From: a virus
Length of the DNA stretch: 23,973 bases
Virus record (IMG/VR): IMGVR_UViG_3300045966_000092
Span: 1 to 23,973 of that record
Direction: 5' to 3' (one strand)
Both the position numbers and the translations under genes were made by a program. Of this stretch, positions 1 to 8,351 are shown one piece after another; position 1 is the first letter of the stretch; each line of letters opens with the position of its first letter. The notes under the pieces were generated by a model. The model searched no databases and was not told the DNA's origin. It worked only from the letters and a program-made list of their open reading frames with translations.

Positions 1-43
1 GAAACTCGTTTGTGCCGAGAGTATCGCCGCGAAAATCCAAAGG

Positions 44-493
44 CTATTCCGGATCAATGCGCCCATCTTCTTCAACACCGAAGCATCCGTGATCCAATGC
101 GTTCGAAAACATCTTGTCTAGCAACGTGGTTACTGGAGTGCTACCGTCCTCCTCTTCTCTGCACAATTCGCAGTCAATCTCTTTCGCAAATTCAACTGCG
201 TCCGTTACCTGCCACAGCCGCTTGAACCCACCAGAGCCCTCGTCGTATGGGTTGTTTTCAGATCCGCGATTAAAGGCTAATGCCAGCGTGTTGATGCCAA
301 TCTGAATGCCAAGAACACCATCGGCGCTTAGGCTTACGTGCAGTGGCCTGTCCTGCTTTGTCTCTACCTGTGACTCTTCGGCAAACAAATCAATGCGGTC
401 AAGATTATTAAGAATGATTGATGATAGTTCGCGTTTCGTTTTGCGCTCCAACCATTTACGATCAATTCGACTAAACACTTCCATGATGCTCAT
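44..493 (-). CDS. Hypothetical protein downstream of tail-tip gene
   Basis: I do not recognise this 149-aa protein. The start is placed at the ATG at 493, which forms an ATGA overlap with the stop of the tail-tip gene; a longer reading from 532 would overlap that gene by 43 bases and is less likely. The protein is soluble in character, without a signal peptide or membrane segment. Its N-terminus is basic (RIDRKWLERKTKREL) and its C-terminal half is acidic (CREEEDG, GVEEDGRIDPE). Cysteines near the C-terminus (C-x2-C in CELC) do not form a clear metal site. It is translationally coupled to the hub gene and so is probably made late; it could be a tail-tip accessory or a small protein acquired at the operon end. 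No function is claimed. Confidence 0.7.
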   Translation of the reverse strand: MSIMEVFSRIDRKWLERKTKRELSSIILNNLDRIDLFAEESQVETKQDRPLHVSLSADGVLGIQIGINTLALAFNRGSENNPYDEGSGGFKRLWQVTDAVEFAKEIDCELCREEEDGSTPVTTLLDKMFSNALDHGCFGVEEDGRIDPE

Positions 494-3400
494 GTGATAG
501 ACCGCCCTAACTCGGAGGTCCGCAACTCCCACTTATCGTCGAGATTCCGCAGAAATGTGAACGTGCTGTAAGTGTTGCCTGTAAGATCGAGTCCTACGTT
601 CGCTACCCCGATATATTCCGCATCCCACGACACCCGCCGGATACCGGCTGAATCCTGAATGAACTTAAGCGTCATCCGCTGCCCGGCGTTTATCACGTCC
701 GTGCTGTGGATCGCCGGCAGGACCGTTACGTCCTGATCGAGCACAACTTGATGGTTGAGCCCGTTCGCGAGGTCCGGTTCTACTTCGCCAGAAACGATCG
801 GCATCGTCGTGTAACCTTCGAGCGAGCTCGCCGATGTCGGATTCGCGATGCCGCGGATGTAGATTTCCCGGAATGGCGTTATCGCATCGACCGATTCATT
901 TAGCCCCCCGTCTACGGTAAACGCCATTACGAGAATCGTCTGCCCGCGGTAATTGTCTACGGGCAGTAGAACGTTGAACACTGCCGTCGGGTCCGCGTTT
1001 GACTGTGGCGTCGAGTCCGCTTGATCTGCAAGCCAGTTCGCCTCTTCGATGATGTATATCGATTCGTTGTTGACCGGAGCTTGATCCCAATCCCCGAGCA
1101 CTGTCACCGAGGTAGTCGTATTGCTCTCGATGCGCCGCACTTGCCCGCGCCCGGGCCCGGAGATGATGCGGACCAGGCATCCCGTCAAATCGTCGGTAAG
1201 CCCGAGCCCATCGTTCGACAGCGTATTTTCCCAGTTCGGGTCGCTGATCGTCCGCCCCACATAGGTAGGCTTTGAGCGCATCACGAGCACGCAGTTTGCA
1301 GTGATGCCGAGCGCCTCCGGATCGGGCGTCACCGTAAGGGTATCGGCTGTGTTGGCTGAAACCAGGAAGTTAGCGATTGGCAACTGATCCCATGTGTCGA
1401 GGTCCAGGATCGAGCACTTGTGCCCTGCCCATTGGTTGACAGGCCAGCCAGCCCCGGCAATCGTCATCGATCCCGTACCGACATCGGAAACTGCCGCGCC
1501 AAACGGCCCACCGTTGATGATGCGCTTGGCTTTGACTAACAGCCGGTCGAACTCGCCGTCGGGCACGCCCCATGCTGCCTCGTTAAAAGCCGTTACCGTG
1601 ATGCTCGTCGGCGTGCCGCTGGCAGTTGCTTGATAGGTGAGCGTATTCGGAGACTTGCCGCCGAACACGACGTAACCGACTGCCGCGCTGTCCCAAGAGA
1701 CAACAGGGATTGTCGCAGTATGGCTCGTGCCGGCAACCGTAATCGGAATACGGCAGAGGGTTGAATGCGGGCTCAGCTTGCCGTCGGTATCGAGCGCGCA
1801 CACCGCGAAGAAATACACCCATCCGCCGCCGACGATACTCCCGCCCGACGATGCCGTGAATCCCTGTTGTTGGATGAGCGGAGGCTTGATCGGAGAGAAC
1901 TCGTTGACCGGAACGACGCCGATTACATTGACCTTGTAGCGCGTGGTGCCATCGGCGAGTGTTTCGATCTGCGGCTGAATGCGAAATCCCCACTCAGTCG
2001 TACTGCGCATCGAGTCGCCATCCGGCGGCTGCTCCGCATACGGGCCCCACGGATACGCCGGCCGCGCTTCCCGGTCTCGCTTGTGCTGCGAATACCGCGG
2101 ATCAGGCGCAGGCTTGTAATTGTCCGTGTACCAGTCGTCGTCGTGGTGGTGTGCGACGATCTTGATCGTTTCGAAATTCTTACTTGGCTGCAGCTTTTGA
2201 ATGCGCAGCATTTGACTCGAGATGCCGTGCTGCGCATGGCTGATACGGATGATCTGCCCGATGCGCAGATGAATACCTTGAAACGTGGTGTCGAACTCGT
2301 ACCACTCCGTGCCGCGCACATCCTCGGCATTATTGCCGCGATGCGTCTCGGCGAGCAGCACCTGCGCCACTGCGTGCGACTGGCTGTAGCTGTTCGGCCC
2401 GTCGACCTGGATCGCTGACGATACTTCCTGACCGGCTCGCCATACATCCTCGGGCTCGACAACGTCCATGCTCGAGAGCGCGTAGTCGTATGCGGAATCC
2501 TGAAACTGGAAACGCACCCGGTTCGGCGAATCGGAGATCGCGCGCTTTGAAATACTCAGCGAGCCTTGAATTATGCACCCTTCATTGAAGTCGTACGCGA
2601 TATACCCACTCGCCCCAATCCCGCCGGAATCCTTCGAGGGAATTGAGCTCCCATTATTTGAGCCGTTGATTTGCGCCGGTTGCTGCTCTGCGAGCGTTCG
2701 CTTAATCAACAGTTGCAGCTTGCCGTCGGAAGAGTTCGGCTGAAAGATCGCGTTCATGCTACGCCGCAAGCCGAGGATGATATCGGCTGCGCTCCGGCGT
2801 TCGCGAATCACCAGCGTGCAAGTAAAACGCTTGCGCGTCCCGGTTGTTCCGTTGTGATCGGTGAAGTTGATCGTTTCGTCTGCGTAGTTCGCGGCATCGA
2901 CAAAGCTCGCCATATCGATGTCGCCATACTGAAAGCCGGACCATATCAGGATGTCAAGCAGCACCCAGACGGGATTATCAGAGTAGATTTTCGTGAAGGT
3001 CGACGGACCTGTGTAAACACGAATCTTCGGACCCTTGACAAGTACGCGCACGCGCGGGGTTGCCGCGGCATCTGCGACCTTGCGAGGTACTACGAACAAC
3101 AGCGCAGCGATATTGCCGTAAGGATCGCCCGTTCCGTTGTAGGGTGTATCGGTGTTCGGCGAGCCGTCCCGGTCGCCTTTGTTGATGATGTTGTAACGAA
3201 ACAGCGGATCCTGAACCTTATATGCACTGCCGTTGATATCGGTCGCCGGCGGGAGCTCGACATCGTTGACAACACACCGCAGGATGTCCGTAACTTCTCC
3301 GAGACAAACGGCGACTTCTCCGCGCGTCGAATTACCATCGCCGACGACATTCAAAATCGGCGGCGTAGTCCATCCCGTTCCGTACACCATCGGGTAGAAA

Positions 3401-4155
3401 TCGTTGTACTTGGATTCATTCGGGTTGTTCCGAATGTCGATCTCCTGCCCGCTGATGTACTCTTTGGATCGGCCTCCGATCGGCGGATCCCATGTGATAT
3501 TCGCTCGATGAAGTGGCTGCGTGCAGGTTTCATTTGTGTACTTGCACGGTGGAGCCGTGCCTAAATCTCTTGTCTCGCCGCACTCGTAAAACGGACTATC
3601 CTCATCGTTCGCTGTCGCACGTTGCTCTGTCGTGACGGGGTTGATAAGCGGGCATCGCCGCTGTATCGCGATCGGCGGTAGGTATCGCTTCGTGAAGTTC
3701 GTTAGCGACGTCGCGCTGACCCGCAGCACATCCCCGTCAGCAGTCGCGCCGTCGCATGTGCCGGTAAACTTTCGGACGGAGTTACTCGAGAATGTCCCGT
3801 TGTCGAGATCATAGAAAATGAATATCGCCCGGAGCTGTGCGCCCTTAAATCCCTTGCCGGATGCGCGCTCGTAATTCAGCCAGCAGAATTTGTCGGCGTC
3901 GGCGATCTCGACGGTAGCATTCGGAACGACGTCGATACCTTGCTCCGACATCCCTTCGACAAGCCCTATCTGCCAGGATTTGATGCGGCCGAAGTAATCC
4001 TTTCCGCCGTACTGCACTCCGCCCTCAGCGGCATTTAACGGTAGACTCGCGATGTTGAATTCGGAGCCGTCGAGAAAGGTGAACTCTGCGAGCAGGATCG
4101 GACAGTACGCGGCTGTCTGACCCTTGACGTCGTTGATTGCCGCCGGAAGTGGCAT
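490..4155 (-). CDS. Tail-tip / central hub protein (gpJ-like) with N-terminal gpL-like Cys cluster
   Basis: This 1221-aa protein lies last among the tail genes, where lambda has J (1132 aa), and is inferred to form the tail hub and host-contact tip. Residues about 1-165 resemble small tail-tip proteins of the BR0599/gpL kind (FTFLDGSEF, then a beta-rich domain). Cysteines 168, 192, 204 and 211, including PPCKYTNETC, resemble the Cys set of lambda gpL, which binds an Fe-S cluster. The middle (about 230-720) is hub-like. About 790-890 looks like an Fn3-type beta domain (VYFFAVCALDTDGKLSPHS). The last 90 residues resemble tail-fibre C-terminal beta domains (QRMTLKFIQDSAGIRRVSWD). Separate L, K and I genes are absent, suggesting fusion or loss. 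The ATG start lies 6 bases after the stop of the preceding gene. The tail role is likely; the domain borders are approximate. Confidence 0.82.
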   Translation of the reverse strand: MPLPAAINDVKGQTAAYCPILLAEFTFLDGSEFNIASLPLNAAEGGVQYGGKDYFGRIKSWQIGLVEGMSEQGIDVVPNATVEIADADKFCWLNYERASGKGFKGAQLRAIFIFYDLDNGTFSSNSVRKFTGTCDGATADGDVLRVSATSLTNFTKRYLPPIAIQRRCPLINPVTTEQRATANDEDSPFYECGETRDLGTAPPCKYTNETCTQPLHRANITWDPPIGGRSKEYISGQEIDIRNNPNESKYNDFYPMVYGTGWTTPPILNVVGDGNSTRGEVAVCLGEVTDILRCVVNDVELPPATDINGSAYKVQDPLFRYNIINKGDRDGSPNTDTPYNGTGDPYGNIAALLFVVPRKVADAAATPRVRVLVKGPKIRVYTGPSTFTKIYSDNPVWVLLDILIWSGFQYGDIDMASFVDAANYADETINFTDHNGTTGTRKRFTCTLVIRERRSAADIILGLRRSMNAIFQPNSSDGKLQLLIKRTLAEQQPAQINGSNNGSSIPSKDSGGIGASGYIAYDFNEGCIIQGSLSISKRAISDSPNRVRFQFQDSAYDYALSSMDVVEPEDVWRAGQEVSSAIQVDGPNSYSQSHAVAQVLLAETHRGNNAEDVRGTEWYEFDTTFQGIHLRIGQIIRISHAQHGISSQMLRIQKLQPSKNFETIKIVAHHHDDDWYTDNYKPAPDPRYSQHKRDREARPAYPWGPYAEQPPDGDSMRSTTEWGFRIQPQIETLADGTTRYKVNVIGVVPVNEFSPIKPPLIQQQGFTASSGGSIVGGGWVYFFAVCALDTDGKLSPHSTLCRIPITVAGTSHTATIPVVSWDSAAVGYVVFGGKSPNTLTYQATASGTPTSITVTAFNEAAWGVPDGEFDRLLVKAKRIINGGPFGAAVSDVGTGSMTIAGAGWPVNQWAGHKCSILDLDTWDQLPIANFLVSANTADTLTVTPDPEALGITANCVLVMRSKPTYVGRTISDPNWENTLSNDGLGLTDDLTGCLVRIISGPGRGQVRRIESNTTTSVTVLGDWDQAPVNNESIYIIEEANWLADQADSTPQSNADPTAVFNVLLPVDNYRGQTILVMAFTVDGGLNESVDAITPFREIYIRGIANPTSASSLEGYTTMPIVSGEVEPDLANGLNHQVVLDQDVTVLPAIHSTDVINAGQRMTLKFIQDSAGIRRVSWDAEYIGVANVGLDLTGNTYSTFTFLRNLDDKWELRTSELGRSIT

Positions 4156-4161
4156 GAAGCT

Positions 4162-4899
4162 TTATGCAAAGAATTGAACGATAGAAACGTTCGAAACATT
4201 GATGACGTTCGGCCCGGTATAGGTGAGCGTGATCGAGTCCATCCCGAATCGGCAGTTAGCGAGTACTTCTCCGGTGTCCGGATCGGTGAACGTGAACGTC
4301 TTCCACGGCCCGCCCATTGCAATGTAGAAATTGAGAATCGTGCCCGCCTCCGTCCAAGTGACAACCGGATAGTTCACAACGTATGAGTTCAGCGCTGTGT
4401 CTCTATGGAAGTAGCCATACCGCAACCCCGACTCCATATCGTTGCGCGAGGTCCGGTATGCCGGCGAACGCGTCCATGAGAACTGAGTTCTCACCCCTCC
4501 GTTGATCGTCGGGAATACCGGCGTGCCGGACGGAACCGCCATGCTCTTCTTTGTCTGCCGGATTCGCAAGCTAACCGACCAGCGATTCGTTGTGCCCTCA
4601 ACGGCCGGGAAATCGTCATGGTCGAAGCACATATTCGTATAGCTGGTCCCCAGAAATGGGAACGTCCAACTCGTATCGAATGCACCCTTCTGTGTATGGA
4701 AGAAACTCTCGAGCGCGTCGAGATCGGCGTTCTTCAGCTTGCGATAATCCAATCCCCACGATGCCAATACCGGAGCCGTCATCCAGCGCTGCTCCTGATC
4801 GTTCTCGAAACGAACGACACGGCACGAGCGCGCGACGGTTCGCCCGACGGGAGCACAAGCAACTTGACCCCATGACAAGACAGGAAATACTCCAGCCAC
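4162..4899 (-). CDS. Distal tail protein (DUF2460-like minor tail protein)
   Basis: This 245-aa protein sits between the tape measure and the hub, the place of lambda M and of distal tail (Dit) proteins, which form the ring joining the tube to the tip. The N-terminal half has a FENDQEQRW motif followed by LDALESFFHTQKGAFDTSW, the pattern I associate with phage minor tail proteins of the DUF2460 type (a sequence/DGxEQR strand, then a helix with an FF..KG turn). The second half is beta-rich and ends in a strand pair (KTFTFTDPDTGEV). The start is GTG at 4899, preceded by AGGGA about 9 bases upstream; the tape measure stop lies 3 bases before it. The assignment rests on position and motif feel, not on a database match. 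Confidence 0.75.
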   Translation of the reverse strand: MAGVFPVLSWGQVACAPVGRTVARSCRVVRFENDQEQRWMTAPVLASWGLDYRKLKNADLDALESFFHTQKGAFDTSWTFPFLGTSYTNMCFDHDDFPAVEGTTNRWSVSLRIRQTKKSMAVPSGTPVFPTINGGVRTQFSWTRSPAYRTSRNDMESGLRYGYFHRDTALNSYVVNYPVVTWTEAGTILNFYIAMGGPWKTFTFTDPDTGEVLANCRFGMDSITLTYTGPNVINVSNVSIVQFFA

Positions 4900-4902
4900 G
4901 AT

Positions 4903-7716
4903 TTACAATCCCTGCCTGATCGTGTCCATCAAATCTCCGCCCTGTCCATTCTTTAGCCCGTTAGACATCTCGTCGATCACCATCGGAATGTTGTCGCGGA
5001 ATGAACGGGAATCGAGTGTCTGAACGCTCATTTGAACGTTCGTGTTATACACCCGAATCTGACCGCCGGCATTGTAATCTACCAACCCCCCGCGAATGTC
5101 CGTGAGGTAATTTCGCCCCATCGTTTCGCTGTAGCGGGCGGACTCAAGCATCTGGTCGATACGCTTGGTTTCGCGTTGTTTCGGGTCGCCGATTAAAGCC
5201 GCTATCAGACCCGCTCCTAGCGCCCCTGCCCCAAGGATCGGCGCGAGTGGGCCCGATACCCCTAGCAGCGGCAGCAAGCCCGCTGCGCCGCCCAAAATCG
5301 ACGACGAGCCCATCAATGCGCCTTGCGCTCCGCCGGCCGAGAATCCCGAATAGGCGCCAAATGCCGCGCCTCCCAGGAGTCCGGCAATCCCGACTCCGCG
5401 GGCGAGTCCGCCCGGTCCGGTACGTGTCTGTATGCCGAATAACGTCGCGAGGTCGCGCGTTGCTCTCGATTGATTCGAGATCGAGCTCAGGACATCCCCG
5501 CCGCCGCCCGGCAGTCCATGAAAGATGAGCGGATTCGTACCTCCCGCGCCTGAGAAGATCCCGCCTAAGCCGCCAACTGCCCCGCCGATCCCCGGGATCG
5601 TCCCACCTCGCGCGATGGTAGCCGAGCCCAGGATTGCGGCCGTATTTTGAATCGTGGCTTGCGTGTTCAACTCCGTGGCATTTTTCAACGGGTCGATACC
5701 GAACGGTGTTCCTTGGAGCAGCCGCCCGAACAGATTCGCTTGTCCCGCAGCATTCGTGAGCCCCGGCAGTTGAAGCTTTCCGGCACTCCCACCGAAAAGC
5801 TCCACCGCCAGGTTGCCGGCAATCTGCCGCCCCGGTACGAGCAATTGCGATAGCGCGAACTGCTTCAGCCCGCCGCCTCCGGCGAGCGCCGCATCGAATA
5901 GAGATTCGCCCGCGCGCCGCACCGATTCCCGCTGTTGCTTGCGGAGTTCCAGGATGCGCAACTCCCGCTCTTCTTGGACCCGGTATTGCTCTTGCTGAAT
6001 CTGGAAAACATCGCCGCCGAGTCGCTTCTGTTGCTCGAGCGAAGCGAGCCTAAGCGCCGTGATCTGATTGATCGCCGCCACTTCGCCGCCCGGCCCGGTC
6101 ATCAGTTCGATCTTGCGGATCTGCAGATCGGTTTCGATCTCGAGTGATTGAATCCTCCGCTGCCGGGCACGTTCCTCGGCTTGCGCGATGCCAGCGATTC
6201 TGGCTTGCGCCTGTTGTGCCTGCGACTGCAGAAGCGGACCCATTGCTGCGGCTTGCGCGCCCGCATTGATCTGGAATGCCCCGCCCGTAATCGTGCCCGG
6301 AAGATCGAGTGCAGGATTACGGATACGCTCGCCCGGCCGAAAGAGCGACGGCTGCCCCTGCACTGGAGCATTCCGGCGATTGTACTCGGCGTCTTCTTTG
6401 AGGATGAATGTTCCCATTTCCTCGATCTTTCGGCGCCATTCTTCCGCCTTACGCCGCGCCTCTTCGGTCGCTTTAATGCCCGCTTCGATCTGTCTCTTTT
6501 CGGCCTGTGCCGTGGCGAGTTGCCGTTCAATCACTTGCCGCGCGGGAGTCTCGAGAGCCGCCGAGAATAGCTTTGCTTGCGCCTCCGAGATCTCTCTGCC
6601 AACCTCTTGCAGCCGCTGACGCCGGCCCTCTTCCGATCGAGAGAACTGCTGACGCGCCCGCTCCGCCGCCGCTCGCTGTTGTACGGTCGCCGCCGCTTGC
6701 GCCTCCGCTCCGAATCCAGGAAGCAGCCCTTCCGGTATGCGCGGACGCGGATGGAATCCCAGAGCGCCGGCCATTCCGCCAAATGCCGCCCCTGCGAGTC
6801 CCTGAGTTGATACCTGCCCGGCTGCTCCGGCAATCCTCGACACCACGTCGACGACGGCGGTAAGCGGAACCGCCAGTTGCCGCTTGAGGAGTTCCCAACG
6901 CAATACAAGCTTGTCGACCTCGTCGGCGGATCCGGCCAACTTTCTAATGACGTGCTCCTCCATTCCAAACCCGAGCGCCTCAACCGCCCGCTTGGTATCT
7001 TCGTAGCTGCGAAGTAGCGGCAGAATTTCTTTGGAGCCACGCCCGAGAGTCGCGTTCGCGAGCGCGACTTGCTCTGCCTGATTCTTGACGCCTGCAAGTT
7101 TTTCTATTAACTCGAATGCGACTTGTCCGAGCTCGCGTTGCTCACCCTTGGCGTTGACGGACGAGATGTTCAGCTTGTCGAGGGCCACCTGAGCTTTCGA
7201 GGATCCCCCGCCGACATCAGTCAATGTCGCTCCGAGCACTCGCCCGATATTCTCGAGCGATTCGATCGATACTCCGGCGATCTTTGCCTGCGCCTGCAAC
7301 TTGTCGATCTGCGTAACGGTCAGACCCGTACGGTCTGCCATGTTGAGCATGTGCTCGGAGGCGTCGCCAACTTTCGAAACAAAAGTTACAATACCGGCAG
7401 TCGCCGCCGTCAGTCCGGCTGAAACCCCGGCGGTAACGACTCCGATCTTGCCGAACTTCAACGCGAAGGATTCCGCCGCCTCTCCCGCCGCCCCGAGCGG
7501 GTTCGTGAATACATTCTTGAGGTCGGAGGCTTGCTGCTTGAGCGAGTCGTTCGCTTTTCGGAAAGATTCTGACGATTTGCGCGCCGCCTCTTCGGTCTTT
7601 TTGGATGAACGCTCCGCGATATCGCTGACCCGCTTGAGCGCTTCCTCGAGCTTCGCGACTTCGGCCGTACCTGTCGTGCGCGATTCCAGAAGCAGCGAGA
7701 ATCTTTCGGCGGCCAT
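4903..7716 (-). CDS. Tail tape measure protein (gpH-like)
   Basis: This 937-aa protein sets tail length and is threaded through the tail tube during assembly and DNA ejection (family knowledge). It is the longest helical protein in the window and sits just after the chaperone/methyltransferase block, as lambda H (853 aa) follows G/T. Visible parts are an N-terminal coiled coil (about 15-70), a hydrophobic stretch at about 92-115, a segment typical of tape measures around 120-280 (MADRTGLTVTQIDKL, ending in SADEVDKL), long charged and Gln-rich coiled coils at about 340-620, and Gly/Ala-rich hydrophobic segments at about 700-870 that could insert in a membrane. At the roughly 0.15 nm per residue typical of such proteins, the tail would be near 140 nm. 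The ATG is 2 bases after the methyltransferase stop, with no clear Shine-Dalgarno sequence, so it is probably coupled. Confidence 0.93.
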   Translation of the reverse strand: MAAERFSLLLESRTTGTAEVAKLEEALKRVSDIAERSSKKTEEAARKSSESFRKANDSLKQQASDLKNVFTNPLGAAGEAAESFALKFGKIGVVTAGVSAGLTAATAGIVTFVSKVGDASEHMLNMADRTGLTVTQIDKLQAQAKIAGVSIESLENIGRVLGATLTDVGGGSSKAQVALDKLNISSVNAKGEQRELGQVAFELIEKLAGVKNQAEQVALANATLGRGSKEILPLLRSYEDTKRAVEALGFGMEEHVIRKLAGSADEVDKLVLRWELLKRQLAVPLTAVVDVVSRIAGAAGQVSTQGLAGAAFGGMAGALGFHPRPRIPEGLLPGFGAEAQAAATVQQRAAAERARQQFSRSEEGRRQRLQEVGREISEAQAKLFSAALETPARQVIERQLATAQAEKRQIEAGIKATEEARRKAEEWRRKIEEMGTFILKEDAEYNRRNAPVQGQPSLFRPGERIRNPALDLPGTITGGAFQINAGAQAAAMGPLLQSQAQQAQARIAGIAQAEERARQRRIQSLEIETDLQIRKIELMTGPGGEVAAINQITALRLASLEQQKRLGGDVFQIQQEQYRVQEERELRILELRKQQRESVRRAGESLFDAALAGGGGLKQFALSQLLVPGRQIAGNLAVELFGGSAGKLQLPGLTNAAGQANLFGRLLQGTPFGIDPLKNATELNTQATIQNTAAILGSATIARGGTIPGIGGAVGGLGGIFSGAGGTNPLIFHGLPGGGGDVLSSISNQSRATRDLATLFGIQTRTGPGGLARGVGIAGLLGGAAFGAYSGFSAGGAQGALMGSSSILGGAAGLLPLLGVSGPLAPILGAGALGAGLIAALIGDPKQRETKRIDQMLESARYSETMGRNYLTDIRGGLVDYNAGGQIRVYNTNVQMSVQTLDSRSFRDNIPMVIDEMSNGLKNGQGGDLMDTIRQGL

Positions 7717-7718
7717 TA

Positions 7719-8351
7719 TTACGAAAGGATTAACTGCTCGGGTTTAGGTTCAGACGCGACAAACGGTAAGACTTCTTGACGCAGCCGCTCGACCGCTATC
7801 GCGCAGTAACGTTCTTCAATCTCAATACCGATTGCGCGGCGGCCTAACTGTTTTGCTGCGACTAGTGTTGTGCCGCTGCCCATGAATGGATCAAGGATAG
7901 AATCTCCCGCAATCCGATTAAGCAGAGCCCGCATCAATCGCAACGGCTTGGGCGTTGGGTGTCCGTCGGTATCGGACAGGTTCGGCAACAAGATTACATC
8001 GTTAGCCAGCGACTTAAGACCGTAGACCAGAATGGGCTCCCAATTATTAAACCCGGATAACGCTCCATTACGTTGCGTCGAGGCGACGCGGACCCATGCC
8101 ATGATCCAATCCGGCCTCGGATAGTCATTCAATCCACGAACACCCGAGAACAGCACTACGGGCGCGAGCGCTCGAGCCATCGGCAACCAATCGTCAACCG
8201 GAACGATTCGCATATCCCAATCCGCTTTTTTCATCCCATACGGCGGGTCAGTCAGCACCAGATCTACGCGCGACAGATGCGGCAGCACATCGCGACAATC
8301 GGCACAGTAGATCGTGATGCCCGTCTCTTCGTAATAGGGCACTGGCAGCAT
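7719..8351 (-). CDS. Phage DNA methyltransferase, class beta (probably N6-adenine)
   Basis: This 210-aa protein is an S-adenosylmethionine-dependent DNA methyltransferase. DPPYGM at residues 35-40 is catalytic motif IV; HPTPKP at 131-136 matches motif X; DPFMGSGTT at 154-162 followed by GIEIEERYC is the SAM-binding motif I. Motif IV before motif I gives the class-beta order. DPPY rather than SPPY favours adenine N6 over cytosine N4 methylation. The region between about 45 and 120 would carry target recognition and is short. No restriction endonuclease gene is nearby, so it is probably an orphan enzyme protecting phage DNA from host restriction. It starts directly on the stop of the frameshifted chaperone (TAA then ATG, no gap) and ends 2 bases before the tape measure, an unusual place between two morphogenesis genes. 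Confidence 0.93.
   Translation of the reverse strand: MLPVPYYEETGITIYCADCRDVLPHLSRVDLVLTDPPYGMKKADWDMRIVPVDDWLPMARALAPVVLFSGVRGLNDYPRPDWIMAWVRVASTQRNGALSGFNNWEPILVYGLKSLANDVILLPNLSDTDGHPTPKPLRLMRALLNRIAGDSILDPFMGSGTTLVAAKQLGRRAIGIEIEERYCAIAVERLRQEVLPFVASEPKPEQLILS

Noticed and set aside
2671-3564. Plus-strand open frame of 297 codons opposite the tail hub gene
   Set aside because: Arg/Val/Asp-rich composition typical of an antisense shadow; no ribosome site or promoter; hub gene clearly real.
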